NCBI RefSeq assembly: GCF_024623325.1
Contig: NZ_JANJZD010000001.1
Coordinates: 186,001-250,000, forward strand
Source: Acetatifactor muris
GTDB taxonomy: Bacteria; Bacillota; Clostridia; Lachnospirales; Lachnospiraceae
Direction: 5' to 3'
Length of the DNA: 64,000 bases
Numbering within the stretch: position 1 is the stretch's first letter; every line of letters starts with the position of its first letter. The position numbers and the translations under genes were made by a program. The notes under the pieces were generated by a model. It made no database searches, was not told the origin of the DNA, and was given only the letters and a program-made list of their open reading frames with translations. Positions 1 through 8,571 of this stretch are shown one piece after another.

Positions 1-311
1 CACGAAAGATTGAAGAGATGCTAAGAGAATATCATGTTGATTCTGATGAGGCGGGGAGCGGGCGCCAGATGGAAGAATTGATTTCTGAACTGGCTGGTTT
101 TTATGGGGTGTCCGAACAAGCCGCAAAAAGTCGAATGAGTGAATTAGGATTCCATCGTGTGGACGATGCTCCCGGCTATATGCCTAGCTGCATAAAAAAT
201 TGCTTAGAGATAGAGACATCGGAAACAAGTGGATATGAGCCTTTTGGCAATAGGATGGGGCAGAAAACATTTATATCAGGGCTGTGCCAAAGCAAAATGA
301 ATGGGTCCTAA
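1..311 (+). pseudogene. C-terminal part of an ImmA/IrrE-like protein (partial, left edge)
   Basis: The frame is open from the window edge (phase starting at base 3), so this is the tail of a longer gene. The stretch ELAGFYGVSEQAAKSRMSEL resembles the C-terminal segment of ImmA/IrrE metallopeptidases, where a 'GVS.QA...RL..LG' helix follows the zinc-binding domain. That domain, with its HExxH motif, would lie outside the window. The last residues run into direct repeat copy 1 at about 299, so the natural end may have been replaced. Family assignment is by resemblance of one short motif and is tentative. Confidence 0.4.
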
Positions 312-572
312 CTTTACACAAGGCGGAGGGGCAGGTCTTTGGCATTGGGTGTAAGATTTCCACCATCGCCGGGCCGGTGATTCTGTATGGGATATTTGCC
401 AGCTGGTTGCTGGGGGTGATTTACTGGATTGGGAAGTGCTTTGGGGTATTTTGAGGGAAGTCACAGAAAAGATATAAAAGCAGAGATTGTATTATGGGCA
501 GGGTAGCGAATGAAATCATTTGTTACCTGCTTTTTATTGTGCTTTTAATTTTTTTCGATTATAATACGGATA
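299..572 (+). repeat. ~275 bp imperfect direct repeat, copy 1
   Basis: The block beginning AATGGGTCCTAACT recurs at 2143-2418 with a few percent mismatch. Together the copies bracket the AlbA/Schlafen-type gene. Both carry the end of a hydrophobic reading frame (here ending at 454, with ISTIAGPVILYGIFASW visible) and both carry the same promoter-like sequence. Nothing else is coded between 312 and 645. Confidence 0.85.
537..565 (+). promoter_or_regulatory. Probable sigma-70 promoter for the AlbA-type gene
   Basis: TTGTGC (537-542) and a perfect TATAAT (560-565) are separated by 17 bp, about 80 bp upstream of the start at 646. The same elements occur in repeat copy 2 with a 16 bp spacer. Confidence 0.55.
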
Positions 573-645
573 TGCTGAAAAGCAGAGAGGATTTTTCCTG
601 TAGCAGGAAAAAATTTCAATTTAAATAGTTTTTAAAGGAGAAAAT

Positions 646-2145
646 ATGGAAGAATTGTTTGAATTGACAAAATTTGATTCCTATAAAGAGGATAACCGCA
701 GGGAAGTTAAAAAAGCCGAAGGCGGACTTCCAAATAGCTTGTGGGATACTTACTCTGCTTTTGCCAATTGCTATGGCGGAGTTATCATTCTTGGGGTAAA
801 AGAGGATAAAGATGGTAATTGGCATACAACCGGGCTGAAGAATGCGGCAAAATTGAAGAAGGATTTCTGGGATACTCTTAATAATCGGAAAAAGGTGAGT
901 ATAAATCTTTTGAAAGATGGTGATGTGGAAACTTTTTCGGTGGCTGGCACAGATGACGTGATTATGGTAATCTGGGTGCCGAGTGCAAAACGGGAGCAAA
1001 AACCAGTATATATCAATGATGATCTGTTTGGAGGAACTTTCCGCAGAAATTGGGAGGGAGACTATCACTGTACCAGATTGCAGGTCAAAACAATGCTGAG
1101 GGATCAGGCAGAGGAAACTATGGATATGGAAGTGATTGAGGAGGCTGATATTGAGGATCTGAATCAGGATTCCATCCGCGGTTATCGCAACAGCCACAAA
1201 TCCTTTAAGCCGGGACACCCTTTTGAGAGACTGGATGACAAGGAATATCTCAGAGTGATTGGAGCAGCGGGTTTTTCGAAAGACGATAAAAAACTTCATC
1301 CTACGGCGGCCGGAATGCTTATGTTTGGAAATGAGTATGACATTGTGAGATATTTTCCGGACTATTTTTTGGATTATAGGGAGAACCTGGATACAGTGCT
1401 CAGATGGACGGACAGGCTTCAATCATCGTCTGGCGAATGGTCGGGAAATGTATTCGACTTTTATTTCCGTGTATACAATAAGCTTACGAAGGATATTAAG
1501 GTGCCATTTCGGATGGAGGGCGGTTTTCGGGTGGATGATACGCCGGTTCACAGGGCGCTGAGGGAGGCATTGGCGAACTGTATTATCAATACGGACTTTT
1601 ATGGGAAATATGGTGTTCTCATAATCAAAGAAGATGATAAAATCATATTGGAGAATCCCGGTTATATCAGACTCGGGAAGGAGCAGATGCGCAGAGGAGG
1701 AAAATCCGACCCAAGAAATAAGAGTCTGATGAAAATGTTTAATCTGATAGATATCGGCGAGCATGCGGGAAGCGGAGTACCTAATATTTTTAATGTATGG
1801 GAAGACGAAGGGTGGGAAGAGCCTGACATAAAGGAAGATTTTGATCCGGACAGGACATCGCTGACTTTAAAATTTATAAAAAAACAAGCGATAAAAACAA
1901 GCGATAAAAAACAAGCGATAAAAACAAGCGATAAAAAACAAGCGATAAAAACAAGGAACAACCAGGAAAAAATCAGGTTGTATTTACAGGAGAATGAAAC
2001 GGCGAAAACCAGAGATATTGCGGAATTGTTGGATTTGAGTATGGCGAGGGCGAGAGAAATACTCTCTGTGATGGATGATGTGGAAGCGATAGGAAGAAAT
2101 AAGACAAGGACATACCGCTTGCGAAAGGAATTTTTCAAAAATTAA
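646..2145 (+). CDS. AlbA_2/Schlafen-type putative ATP-binding transcriptional regulator
   Basis: This is a 499-residue protein with the architecture of the COG2865 'predicted transcriptional regulator' group. Residues ~1-130 form an AlbA_2 (Schlafen-type) domain beginning ELFELTKFDSYKED. A GHKL-like ATP-binding region lies at ~295-400, with HRALREALANCIINTDFYG and a glycine-rich HAGSGVPNIF. A C-terminal winged helix (~445-495) contains RDIAELLDLSMARAREILS. A nine-residue tandem repeat, KQAIKTSDK, links the last two domains. The ribosome site is AAAGGAG. Related proteins occur as regulators and in some phage-defence loci; no partner gene is present here. It sits between two direct repeats, suggesting a separate insertion. 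The biochemical role is unproven. Confidence 0.75.
   Translation: MEELFELTKFDSYKEDNRREVKKAEGGLPNSLWDTYSAFANCYGGVIILGVKEDKDGNWHTTGLKNAAKLKKDFWDTLNNRKKVSINLLKDGDVETFSVAGTDDVIMVIWVPSAKREQKPVYINDDLFGGTFRRNWEGDYHCTRLQVKTMLRDQAEETMDMEVIEEADIEDLNQDSIRGYRNSHKSFKPGHPFERLDDKEYLRVIGAAGFSKDDKKLHPTAAGMLMFGNEYDIVRYFPDYFLDYRENLDTVLRWTDRLQSSSGEWSGNVFDFYFRVYNKLTKDIKVPFRMEGGFRVDDTPVHRALREALANCIINTDFYGKYGVLIIKEDDKIILENPGYIRLGKEQMRRGGKSDPRNKSLMKMFNLIDIGEHAGSGVPNIFNVWEDEGWEEPDIKEDFDPDRTSLTLKFIKKQAIKTSDKKQAIKTSDKKQAIKTRNNQEKIRLYLQENETAKTRDIAELLDLSMARAREILSVMDDVEAIGRNKTRTYRLRKEFFKN
1881..1955 (+). repeat. In-frame tandem repeat encoding KQAIKTSDK
   Basis: A 27 bp unit (nine codons) is present about 2.7 times, itself built from a shorter ACAAGCGATAAAA subunit. 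It codes a lysine-rich linker between the ATP-binding and winged-helix domains. Its length is a multiple of three, so copy changes keep the frame. It is a likely slippage site. Confidence 0.85.
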
Positions 2146-2418
2146 TGGGTCCTAACTTGACACAAGGCGGAGGGACAGGTCTTCGGCATCGGGTGTAAGA
2201 TTTTCACCATCGCCGGGCCGGTGATTCTGTATGGGATATTTGCCAGCTGGCTGCTGGGGATGATTTACTGGATTGGGAAGTGTTTTGGGGTATTTTGAGG
2301 GAAGTCACAGAAAAGGTATAGAAGCAGAGATTGTATTATGGGCAGGGTAGCGAATGAAATCATTTGTTAGCCTGCTTTTTATTGTGCTTTTATTTTTTTC
2401 CATTATAATATGGATATA
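2143..2418 (+). repeat. ~275 bp imperfect direct repeat, copy 2
   Basis: Second copy of the block at 299-572. The hydrophobic reading-frame remnant again ends at a TGA (2296-2298). The promoter-like TTGTGC/TATAAT pair is retained near the right end and now faces an HTH fragment instead of the AlbA-type gene. Confidence 0.85.
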
Positions 2419-2505
2419 AAATATACGATTGCGAACATGGGAAAAGGAAAGCATATCGGCATGGAAACGCTGACAGAAATTTGTGACGCTCAACTAAGCG
2501 TTTAG
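2410..2505 (+). pseudogene. Fragment of a small Cro/C1-type HTH regulator
   Basis: A 31-codon frame reads MDIKYTIANMGKGKHIGMET and continues LTEICDAQLSV. The part IANMGKGKHIGMETLTEICDA matches the second half of small YozG-like HTH regulators; compare IANMGKEGKHISMDTLARIC in the intact gene at 44116-44388. The first HTH helices are missing and the end is truncated, so it is called a remnant. Confidence 0.55.
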
Positions 2506-2521
2506 TATTGAATCAACGCTT
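2496..2521. promoter_or_regulatory. Inverted repeat upstream of the XRE gene
   Basis: AAGCGTT (2496-2502) and AACGCTT (2515-2521) are a perfect 7 bp inverted repeat about 70 bp before the truncated XRE gene. The size and placement suit an autoregulatory operator, but this is inferred from position only. Confidence 0.35.
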
Positions 2522-2589
2522 AATATGTTCTAAATAGAGTTTCTTTTTGATATACTGCGGTCACAAATATAGCAAAGGAGATTTATTGT

Positions 2590-2727
2590 ATGGATCAGAA
2601 AAGAATAGGTGCCTTTATTGCACAGTGCAGAAAAGAAAAAAATCTGACACAAATGCAGCTTGCAGAAACTTTAGGGATTACCAGTCAGGCAGTTTCCAAA
2701 TGGGAAACCGGGGATTCACTTAGATAA
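2590..2727 (+). pseudogene. XRE-family regulator truncated by insertion of element B
   Basis: The frame starts MDQKRIGAFIAQCRKEKNLT with an AAAGGAG ribosome site and contains an intact HTH (LAETLGITSQAVSKWETG). Intact relatives continue past KWETG with a conserved loop. Here the sequence changes to DSLR and stops, marking the edge of the next element near 2712. The rest of the gene should lie beyond the right edge of the window. Confidence 0.75.
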
Positions 2728-3312
2728 AGATACCACACCATTCCCACGCTGACTTTTGCTCAACCGATACAGCCGGAGGGCTGGATAACAAGAAAAGGCG
2801 GTATGCGCCCCGTAGAGGGGTAGCGTACCGCCTTTTCTTGTGGGGGGTTTCCAAAGGGGGCAACGCCCCCATTTGGCACACGACTTTGCGAAGCAAAGTG
2901 TAGTGTGTTATACGCTCTGTCGGCGTTGCCGTGAAAATGCCGTTGCCGCCGGGGAGGGGCGGCAGGAAAACAGGGCTGTGCTTGTGTGGCGTGGAGCCGC
3001 AAGCGCAGGTCTGTTTTCATCAGCAGACAGGGCGTATATGAAAGCCCCCGTCCCTCGTCCTACGCTCCGACTTGTGGACAAAGTGTCCCGAAGTTGTGGC
3101 TACACTCCCGGAAAAGTAACAGGACAGCGGGTAACCGTCAAGGCTGAAATGAACGGGTTTACACCCGGCCTTGACCGCCACCCGCCGTCCCACTGAATGG
3201 GTGGACAAGGCGGCCAATCCCTCAAAGTGCTTGTCCGCGCTCTTTCTGATTTTGAGGTATTCAGTTTTTCAAAATTGAATAATCAAAATAAATTTTTTCG
3301 ATTGAAAAAATT
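2728..3312. other. Structured non-coding left region of element B
   Basis: No convincing gene. It contains a 15 bp perfect stem (CAAGAAAAGGCGGTA, 2789-2803, with 2826-2840) whose loop can form its own CCCC/GGGG stem. It also contains a TGGACAAAGTGTCC palindrome near 3074 and a GTCAAGGC/GCCTTGAC pair near 3138-3177. Similar TGTCCCGAAG palindromes recur at 6060-6082. These could be terminators, recombinase sites or part of a transfer origin; the sequence does not decide. Confidence 0.5.
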
Positions 3313-4179
3313 TTATTTGTTATCATCTTCAATGCCATATTTTTTCTTTTGCCGAATCACATAATTACTGATTTTTTCATCATATAGTGGATACTGGTAA
3401 TCCAACTGGCATGCCACTTCTGACGAAACCTCCCGGAACAATGCCATACATTGTTCAAAGGATTCCCACATATGGGGATAGGAATCCATATTATAAGTGG
3501 ACATAAGTCGTTCCCACAATTCCTCTGGGACATATTGCTTCATAAATTTATAGTTTTTTCCCAAACTGAAATGAAATCCCTGTTTGATACCAATCAGCCA
3601 GGAAATCATGCGAAGCAATTCTTTTCGTACTATATCATTCATATGGTCAATAGCAAAAAGAATTTCTTTGCGGCATAAGCCCTTTACTACATATGTTGTA
3701 GTATTCCAAAATTCATTACAGCAATCGTCAAACATTCTTTGAGTAGGCTTCTGCAAGTGGTAGTCTATATCCGTTGGTATTGGCGGCTTTACGATACGGT
3801 TGTCTTTATCCAACAGTAACTTTACCAGTTTATCCCATGTAAAATACTCGTCTATCAGTTCCAGCGGCAGCAAAGTTAAATCTATCTTAACATCATCAGT
3901 AAACAGCATTAAATATGAAAATCCCTTTTCTACAGCTGGAAATAATTCCATATCTTCCGGCTTTTGCAGAATCAACCTTTCACCAAATATATCTAGCCAT
4001 TTATCATCACTTGTGAAGCTGTCCATATCCGTAACAAAAAAAGTAATATCAAAATCCTGAAAATCATCAGGCGGAATATTTGTATTTGTTCTAGATCCTT
4101 CCAAAGTAACCATGCGAATGCGTTTGTCTGTTTTTGCAAAATTCAAAACAATATCATAAACTTCCTTTTCTGATCTCAT
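3313..4179 (-). CDS. aadE: Aminoglycoside 6-adenylyltransferase ANT(6)
   Basis: This is a 288-residue protein of the AadE/ANT(6) family, which adenylates streptomycin at position 6 using ATP. The nucleotidyltransferase signature is complete: GSR at residues 28-30, then DFQDFDI with the metal-binding D42 and D44. The family-typical FAIDHMND and FSLGKNYK blocks follow. The start is the ATG after GGAGGAG at 4179; a TTG 15 bp upstream would place the ribosome site inside the gene. Wording is closest to ANT(6)-Ib-type enzymes, but the subtype needs alignment. Base composition is more AT-rich than the mobilization genes, as expected for cargo. Confidence 0.93.
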   Translation of the reverse strand: MRSEKEVYDIVLNFAKTDKRIRMVTLEGSRTNTNIPPDDFQDFDITFFVTDMDSFTSDDKWLDIFGERLILQKPEDMELFPAVEKGFSYLMLFTDDVKIDLTLLPLELIDEYFTWDKLVKLLLDKDNRIVKPPIPTDIDYHLQKPTQRMFDDCCNEFWNTTTYVVKGLCRKEILFAIDHMNDIVRKELLRMISWLIGIKQGFHFSLGKNYKFMKQYVPEELWERLMSTYNMDSYPHMWESFEQCMALFREVSSEVACQLDYQYPLYDEKISNYVIRQKKKYGIEDDNK

Positions 4180-4384
4180 TTTTATCTCCTCCAATTATTG
4201 AAATAGGTGTGAAACCATTTTAGGGCTTTCCCGCCTTGATTACCCTTTAGCAAAGACGGGCGGGACTGTCAACGGCGGCGCATGAAATGCGCCGTTCATC
4301 TTGACCATTGACTGGCTCGGCTGGCTTTGCTATTTATTTTCTAAACTTTTATGCTTGTAGTTTTCGAGTTTCTTTCAGAATTGT

Positions 4385-5014
4385 TTAAGAATTTTTCAAA
4401 TAGTATTCATTCAATATATCTGCTAAGGCTTTTGGATTTTCTTCATTGACAACATGGCCTGTATTCTCAATAATTTTCAATTCTGCGCTTCTAATACTTT
4501 GTGATAAGTAATCCGCTGATTTCATATTTGCACTGTCTTTCTTTCCGCAAAGAATTAAAGTGGGGCACTTAATATTTTTCACCCTATCACTGAAATCTAA
4601 ATTCTTCATAGTGTCCCCTAAAGCAAATGTGTTCTTTTTATCAAATGCCATAGTTTCAAAAATAGATTTTGGTAAAAATCTGAAAATTATATTTTGAAAA
4701 CTAAATGCTACTTTCGGGACTTTATATGGCGTTCCGATTAAAACTAATGTTTTCACTTTTTGCGGGAAATCCAAAGCAAAATTCAGAGCCAAAATACCAC
4801 CTAATGAAAGACCGCATAAATGAATTTGTCCGTCAAATTCGTTACAATATTTTACAAATGAAGAATATAGATTTTCGTAGCTTGCCTCTTTCCCTTCAAG
4901 GATGGAGGATAAATTTGGACATACAATATCTTCGTTGTTTGTCATGTATGAAATTGTTTTTTCCCAACTTGTTGCTTTGTGTCCTGAGCCGTGAACAAAT
5001 ATTTTTGTTGCCAT
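4385..5014 (-). CDS. Alpha/beta hydrolase, accessory to aadE
   Basis: A 209-residue alpha/beta-hydrolase. HGSGH near residue 8 supplies the oxyanion region, GLSLGG holds the nucleophile (Ser70), an Asp sits in the CGKKDSANM region, and the catalytic His in ENTGHVVNEENP. All elements of the triad are therefore visible. It lies upstream of aadE on the same strand, 205 bp away, behind a clean AAGGAG ribosome site. Substrate is unknown. Association with a resistance gene suggests drug or ester hydrolysis, but that is guilt by association. No signal peptide is seen, so it is probably cytosolic. Confidence 0.8.
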   Translation of the reverse strand: MATKIFVHGSGHKATSWEKTISYMTNNEDIVCPNLSSILEGKEASYENLYSSFVKYCNEFDGQIHLCGLSLGGILALNFALDFPQKVKTLVLIGTPYKVPKVAFSFQNIIFRFLPKSIFETMAFDKKNTFALGDTMKNLDFSDRVKNIKCPTLILCGKKDSANMKSADYLSQSIRSAELKIIENTGHVVNEENPKALADILNEYYLKNS

Positions 5015-5039
5015 AAGTATCTCCTTTGAATTTTATGTT

Positions 5040-5840
5040 TTATTTTCCTGCCTGCTCAATCATCTTCTTCGCCAACTGCTGGAACAGGTCGGCAGTTTCT
5101 TTGTCCATCGGCGCAAGCTGTCCGATCTGTCCGGCTATCATCGCTGTTACATCGTCAATGGAAAGCGGGTTTTGTTTCTGCTCCGCCATAGTGTCCCGCA
5201 TGGCTTGGAACATAGCGGCGGTCACAGCTTCTCCCGGCTGTTCCCCGTTGTCAATGTCTTTCTTAATGTCCCGCAGGATAGCAAGGAACACATTTTTGAT
5301 TTTCTCTATCTCCGCTTCATGTTCCCCCATCTTCTGAGCGTTCAAAAGCTGTAAATCCTGCTTTGCTTCCGCCCGGTGTTCCGGGTGTTCTTTCATCAGG
5401 TCGGACAGGGAAGCCGTTGCCATCTCGATAAGCTGGTTTCGTGCCATTATCCCCTTTGCCGCCGTGTCCTGAAAATAAATCCGTATCAAATCTATCAGCT
5501 TGGGAAAATTCCTGTGTTCCAGTAAGCGATTGAGTATTTGCACATCAACAGCACCCGTCACAAGCCCCCTCACGGCTCCCTCGGACAAGCCTAATTCAGA
5601 AATATCGTAGCTTTTGCGGACGCTCACGGTAGACAAGCCCAGTATGTAGTCTGTCGATACCTTAAATTCCTTTGCCACACCTATGAGAATATCACTGCTG
5701 ACCGTTCTCGTTTCGCCGCTGACAATGCGGCTCAACTGGGAAGCGGAAACGCCTATCTTCTCCGCAAGTTCCTTTTGTGTGATATGGTTTCCGTTGCATA
5801 AATCGGAAATCCGCTGTCCGGGTGTTCCGGGTAAAGCCAT
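5040..5840 (-). CDS. XRE-family regulator with long C-terminal domain
   Basis: A 266-residue regulator. An N-terminal HTH (QKELAEKIGVSASQLSRIVS, about residues 24-43) is followed by the YILGLS junction and a long helical C-terminal domain. The start MALPGTPGQRIS is chosen because GGAGG precedes it at proper spacing; an upstream ATG has none. The protein at 42324-43133 has the same layout and local similarity, so both are probably element-specific controllers. AT-rich repeats lie upstream (5880-5963). It is transcribed towards the hydrolase and away from the Cys-rich VLP/MobV genes, a divergent layout suited to control of mobilization. Confidence 0.8.
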   Translation of the reverse strand: MALPGTPGQRISDLCNGNHITQKELAEKIGVSASQLSRIVSGETRTVSSDILIGVAKEFKVSTDYILGLSTVSVRKSYDISELGLSEGAVRGLVTGAVDVQILNRLLEHRNFPKLIDLIRIYFQDTAAKGIMARNQLIEMATASLSDLMKEHPEHRAEAKQDLQLLNAQKMGEHEAEIEKIKNVFLAILRDIKKDIDNGEQPGEAVTAAMFQAMRDTMAEQKQNPLSIDDVTAMIAGQIGQLAPMDKETADLFQQLAKKMIEQAGK

Positions 5841-5879
5841 AGACACGCACCTCCTCCGCATACTTCCATTATACAGGAT

Positions 5880-5963
5880 GATTGCAAAAATGCAATTTCC
5901 AAAGTGTAAACTTCATCAAAATGCAATTCTCGCAAAATTCCGGGGATTGCATTTTTTTCGTGT
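5880..5963. promoter_or_regulatory. TGCAATT-type repeats, candidate operators of the XRE regulator
   Basis: The 84 bp upstream of the XRE gene hold repeated TTGCAAAAATGCAATTT, AAAATGCAATTCTCGCAAAAT-like and ATTGCATTTTT words. An equivalent cluster stands before the related regulator at 42161-42240, supporting an operator role. Binding is inferred. Confidence 0.45.
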
Positions 5964-6154
5964 AGACTTAGGATAGTTCATCGATGGACAGCACCTTGAA
6001 AACAGAATGACCGTCCGAAAAGGAATACCCCGGCTGGGGAAGCACCGCAAGGAACCGGACTTCGGGACAAAATGTCCCGAAGCTGCGGGGAGCGTGCCAA
6101 AGCTGGAAATCCTTTCGGGGAAAACGGCAACGGAAAGCAAAATGGAGGGAACGC

Positions 6155-6568
6155 ATGAGAAATAACCCCTATAAAGACTTGCCGCCGCTGGAACGCAGGC
6201 CGGACGGTTCCCTTTACCGCATGACACCGGCACAGAGGAAACAGGCGGCCAGCCTGATACGCCGGGAGTGCTGTTGCTGTGAGGACGGCAACTGCATTGT
6301 CCTTGACGATGGGGACACCTGCACCTGCCCGCAGACGGTTTCTTTCTCGGTCTGCTGTAAGTGGTTCCGCTGGGCGGTCTTGCCGCTGGACGGGACGCTG
6401 GAAGCGGAGATTTTCCGGGATAAGGACTTGAAACGCTGTGTGGTCTGCGGCGGTGTGTTCGTCCCCAAATCCAACCGGGCAAAATACTGCCCCGGCTGTG
6501 CCGCCAGAGTTCACAGGCGGCAGAAAACAGAAAGTGAACGGAAAAGGAGGTCTGCTGTGGACAGTTAG
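6155..6568 (+). CDS. Cysteine-rich VLP domain protein
   Basis: A 137-residue protein with paired cysteine clusters: CCCCEDGNC near the start, CTCPQ and CCKWFRWAVLPLD in the middle, and CVVCGG...KSNRAKYCPGC near the end. This is the pattern of the Cys_rich_VLP family encoded next to relaxase genes on Firmicute conjugative elements. The cysteines probably bind zinc. Three further members or relatives occur in this window (16753-17118, 48383-48769, and a short protein at 41482-41673). It has a GGAGG ribosome site. Its role in transfer is not established. Confidence 0.8.
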   Translation: MRNNPYKDLPPLERRPDGSLYRMTPAQRKQAASLIRRECCCCEDGNCIVLDDGDTCTCPQTVSFSVCCKWFRWAVLPLDGTLEAEIFRDKDLKRCVVCGGVFVPKSNRAKYCPGCAARVHRRQKTESERKRRSAVDS

Positions 6569-6669
6569 GAGCGAAAAAAGCCTTGATTTATCAGGCTTTG
6601 CAAGCCCCAAACCGGGGCAGGTGGTATAAAGTATCGCCCGCCCCGGAAAACGGGCTTCTAACCGTCCAC
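6559..6669. repeat. ~111 bp palindromic non-coding element, copy a
   Basis: Ends GGACAGTTAG.../...CTAACCGTCC are inverted repeats. Inside are CCTTGATTTATCAGGC and the 16-mer GGTATAAAGTATCGCC (6623-6638), which is identical in copy b. It lies directly after the Cys-rich VLP gene. Related copies are at 16652, 48300 and 58425. Confidence 0.6.
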
Positions 6670-6679
6670 AAAACGCACT

Positions 6680-7235
6680 ATGACAAATACCATCTATATC
6701 CATCAGCCGGAAAAGGCGTTCAGCTTCACCCGGCTCCCGAATTTCCTCTTTGAAGCCCCCACATTCAAGCCCCTGTCCAACGAGGCAAAGGTTCTGTACG
6801 CCTTTATCCTGCGCCGGACAGAGTTGTCCCGCAAGAATGGGTGGGCGGATGACTGCGGACGGATTTTCCTGTATTACCCCATCTGCGAGGTGGTTGACCT
6901 GCTCCACTGTGGGCGGCAGAAAGCGGTGAACACCCTGCGGGAACTGCAATACGCCGGACTGGTGGAAATCCAGAAGCAGGGCTGTGGAAAACCCAACCGC
7001 ATTTTCCCAAAATCCTATGAAGCGGTTCCAAACACTGACTTCAAGAAATCCCGTTCTGGTACGCCGGAGGACTGAAAACCGTACCCATGAAGTACGGAAA
7101 CCGCCCCTCTTGAAGTACGAAAACCGGACGGTATATAGAAATACAAAGATTAAAATGATTTATTTATATCCATTCCATTCCTATCGTATCAGAGATAATT
7201 CCGGCGGGATTTTCCCTGTGGAAAACCCCGGATAG
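6680..7235 (+). pseudogene. Replication initiator (RepA N-terminal type), frameshifted and truncated
   Basis: The first frame (6680-7075) begins MTNTIYIHQPEKAFSFTRLP and carries the RepA_N winged-helix region (LSNEAKVLYAFILRRTELS, then YPICEVVDLLHCGRQKAVNT). It stops after GTPED. The expected continuation, a run of 'xxENRTxEVRKP'-like segments, appears in another frame up to 7235. The C-terminal domain present in the intact relative at 47518-48282 is missing entirely. The gene is therefore probably non-functional, though the DNA-binding half could still be made. Confidence 0.65.
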
Positions 7236-7259
7236 GAAAGGAATGGGGAAAGGAGCAGA

Positions 7260-8204
7260 ATGGCACAACACGCAATTTTGCGGTTTGAGAAGCACAAGGG
7301 CAACCCGGCAAGGCCGCTGGAAGCCCATCACGAAAGACAGAAAGAACAATACGCCAGCAACCCCGACATTGACACAAGCCGGAGTAAATACAACTTCCAT
7401 ATCGTCAAGCCGGAGGGACGCTATTACCACTTCATTCAGAGCCGTATCGAGCAGGCTGGATGCCGGACGAGGAAAGACAGCACACGGTTTGTCGATACGC
7501 TGATAACCGCCAGCCCGGAGTTCTTCAAGGGGAAATCCCCAAAAGAGATACAGGCGTTCTTCCAAAGGGCGGCAGATTTCCTCATTGGCCGGGTAGGACG
7601 GGAAAATATCGTGTCGGCGGTGGTACACATGGACGAGAAAACGCCCCACCTGCATTTGACCTTTGTTCCGCTGACAAAGGACAACCGCCTGTGCGCTAAG
7701 GAGATTATCGGCAACCGGGCAAACCTGACGAAGTGGCAGGACGATTTTCACGCCTATATGGTGGAGAAATATCCCGACTTGGAGCGTGGGGAAAGTGCCA
7801 GCAAGACAGGCCGGAAGCATATCCCCACCCGGATTTTCAAACAGGCGGTTTCCCTCTCCCGGCAGGCAAGAGCCATTGAAGCCGCCCTTGACGGCATTAA
7901 CCCGCTGAACGCCGGAAAGAAAAAAGAGGAAGCCCTCTCCATGCTGAAAAAGTGGTTCCCGCAGATGGAGAACTTCTCCGGGCAACTGAAAAAGTACAAG
8001 GTCACAATCAATGACCTGTTGGCGGAGAATGAGAAGCTGGAAGCAAGGGCAAAGGCCAGCGAAAAAGGAAAGATGAAAGATACGATGGAACGGGCAAAGC
8101 TGAAAAGCGAACTGGACAATTTACAGCGGCTGGTTGACCGTATCCCGCCGGATATACTGGCGGAACTGAAACGTCAGCAGCGGCACACGGTAAAGGAAAG
8201 GTGA
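7260..8204 (+). CDS. MobV-family relaxase (plasmid recombination/Pre type)
   Basis: A 314-residue Mob/Pre relaxase. The signature HMDEKTPHLH (residues 123-132) supplies the metal-binding histidines; the N-terminus holds an RSKYNFHI block. After the ~200-residue catalytic domain comes a coiled coil rich in Lys/Glu (about 225-300). It nicks at oriT and pilots DNA during mobilization by a co-resident conjugation system. It lies downstream of repA and upstream of the recombinase, a usual order in small mobilizable elements. Ribosome site GGAAAGGAG. It is shorter than typical plasmid Mob proteins (~400 residues) but uninterrupted. Confidence 0.88.
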   Translation: MAQHAILRFEKHKGNPARPLEAHHERQKEQYASNPDIDTSRSKYNFHIVKPEGRYYHFIQSRIEQAGCRTRKDSTRFVDTLITASPEFFKGKSPKEIQAFFQRAADFLIGRVGRENIVSAVVHMDEKTPHLHLTFVPLTKDNRLCAKEIIGNRANLTKWQDDFHAYMVEKYPDLERGESASKTGRKHIPTRIFKQAVSLSRQARAIEAALDGINPLNAGKKKEEALSMLKKWFPQMENFSGQLKKYKVTINDLLAENEKLEARAKASEKGKMKDTMERAKLKSELDNLQRLVDRIPPDILAELKRQQRHTVKER

Positions 8205-8276
8205 TAGATATAAGCAGAAATTTTCGCCGCCTTTGTGCGGCATTGTACCTTGAAAACTGAATATGGAGGACACTGG

Positions 8277-8471
8277 ATGGCAAAAAGCGAAAGCGATATT
8301 TTCACACCCCGGACAGGGCAGGTCATACAAGCAGAGAACGGCACGCAGTATTTTGTATGTGGGAACAACCGTATAAAAATCTCCGAACACTTCGCCGCAG
8401 GCGGGAAGCCCCTCGGTGATCTGATTGTAGATGTGGTGCGGCATACCGCAGAAAAAGCCGCTTCAACCTGA
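8277..8471 (+). CDS. Small protein upstream of the serine recombinase
   Basis: A 64-residue protein starting MAKSESDIFTPRTGQV behind GGAGG. It contains FVCGNNRIKISEHFAAGGK followed by an amphipathic helix. Its position and size match TnpW-like proteins that precede large serine recombinases, but the sequence differs clearly from the TnpW copies at 10601, 46398 and 56676. It may be an excision accessory factor; this is inference from position. Confidence 0.6.
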   Translation: MAKSESDIFTPRTGQVIQAENGTQYFVCGNNRIKISEHFAAGGKPLGDLIVDVVRHTAEKAAST

Positions 8472-8571
8472 TAGCCCATCATTGATAACACGCCCACGCT
8501 TATGATATAATTGCCATAGAGCAAAAGTATTGTAAGCGTGGGTTGTTTCTTTAGAAGGAGGATTTTTAACG

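Noticed and set aside
616-1422. A 268-codon minus frame over the AlbA-type gene
   Set aside because: Hydrophobic antisense shadow without a ribosome site; the + strand gene has three recognisable domains.
1881-1955. Short tandem repeats considered as a CRISPR-like array
   Set aside because: Units are contiguous, without spacers, and lie inside a coding frame; no cas genes are present.
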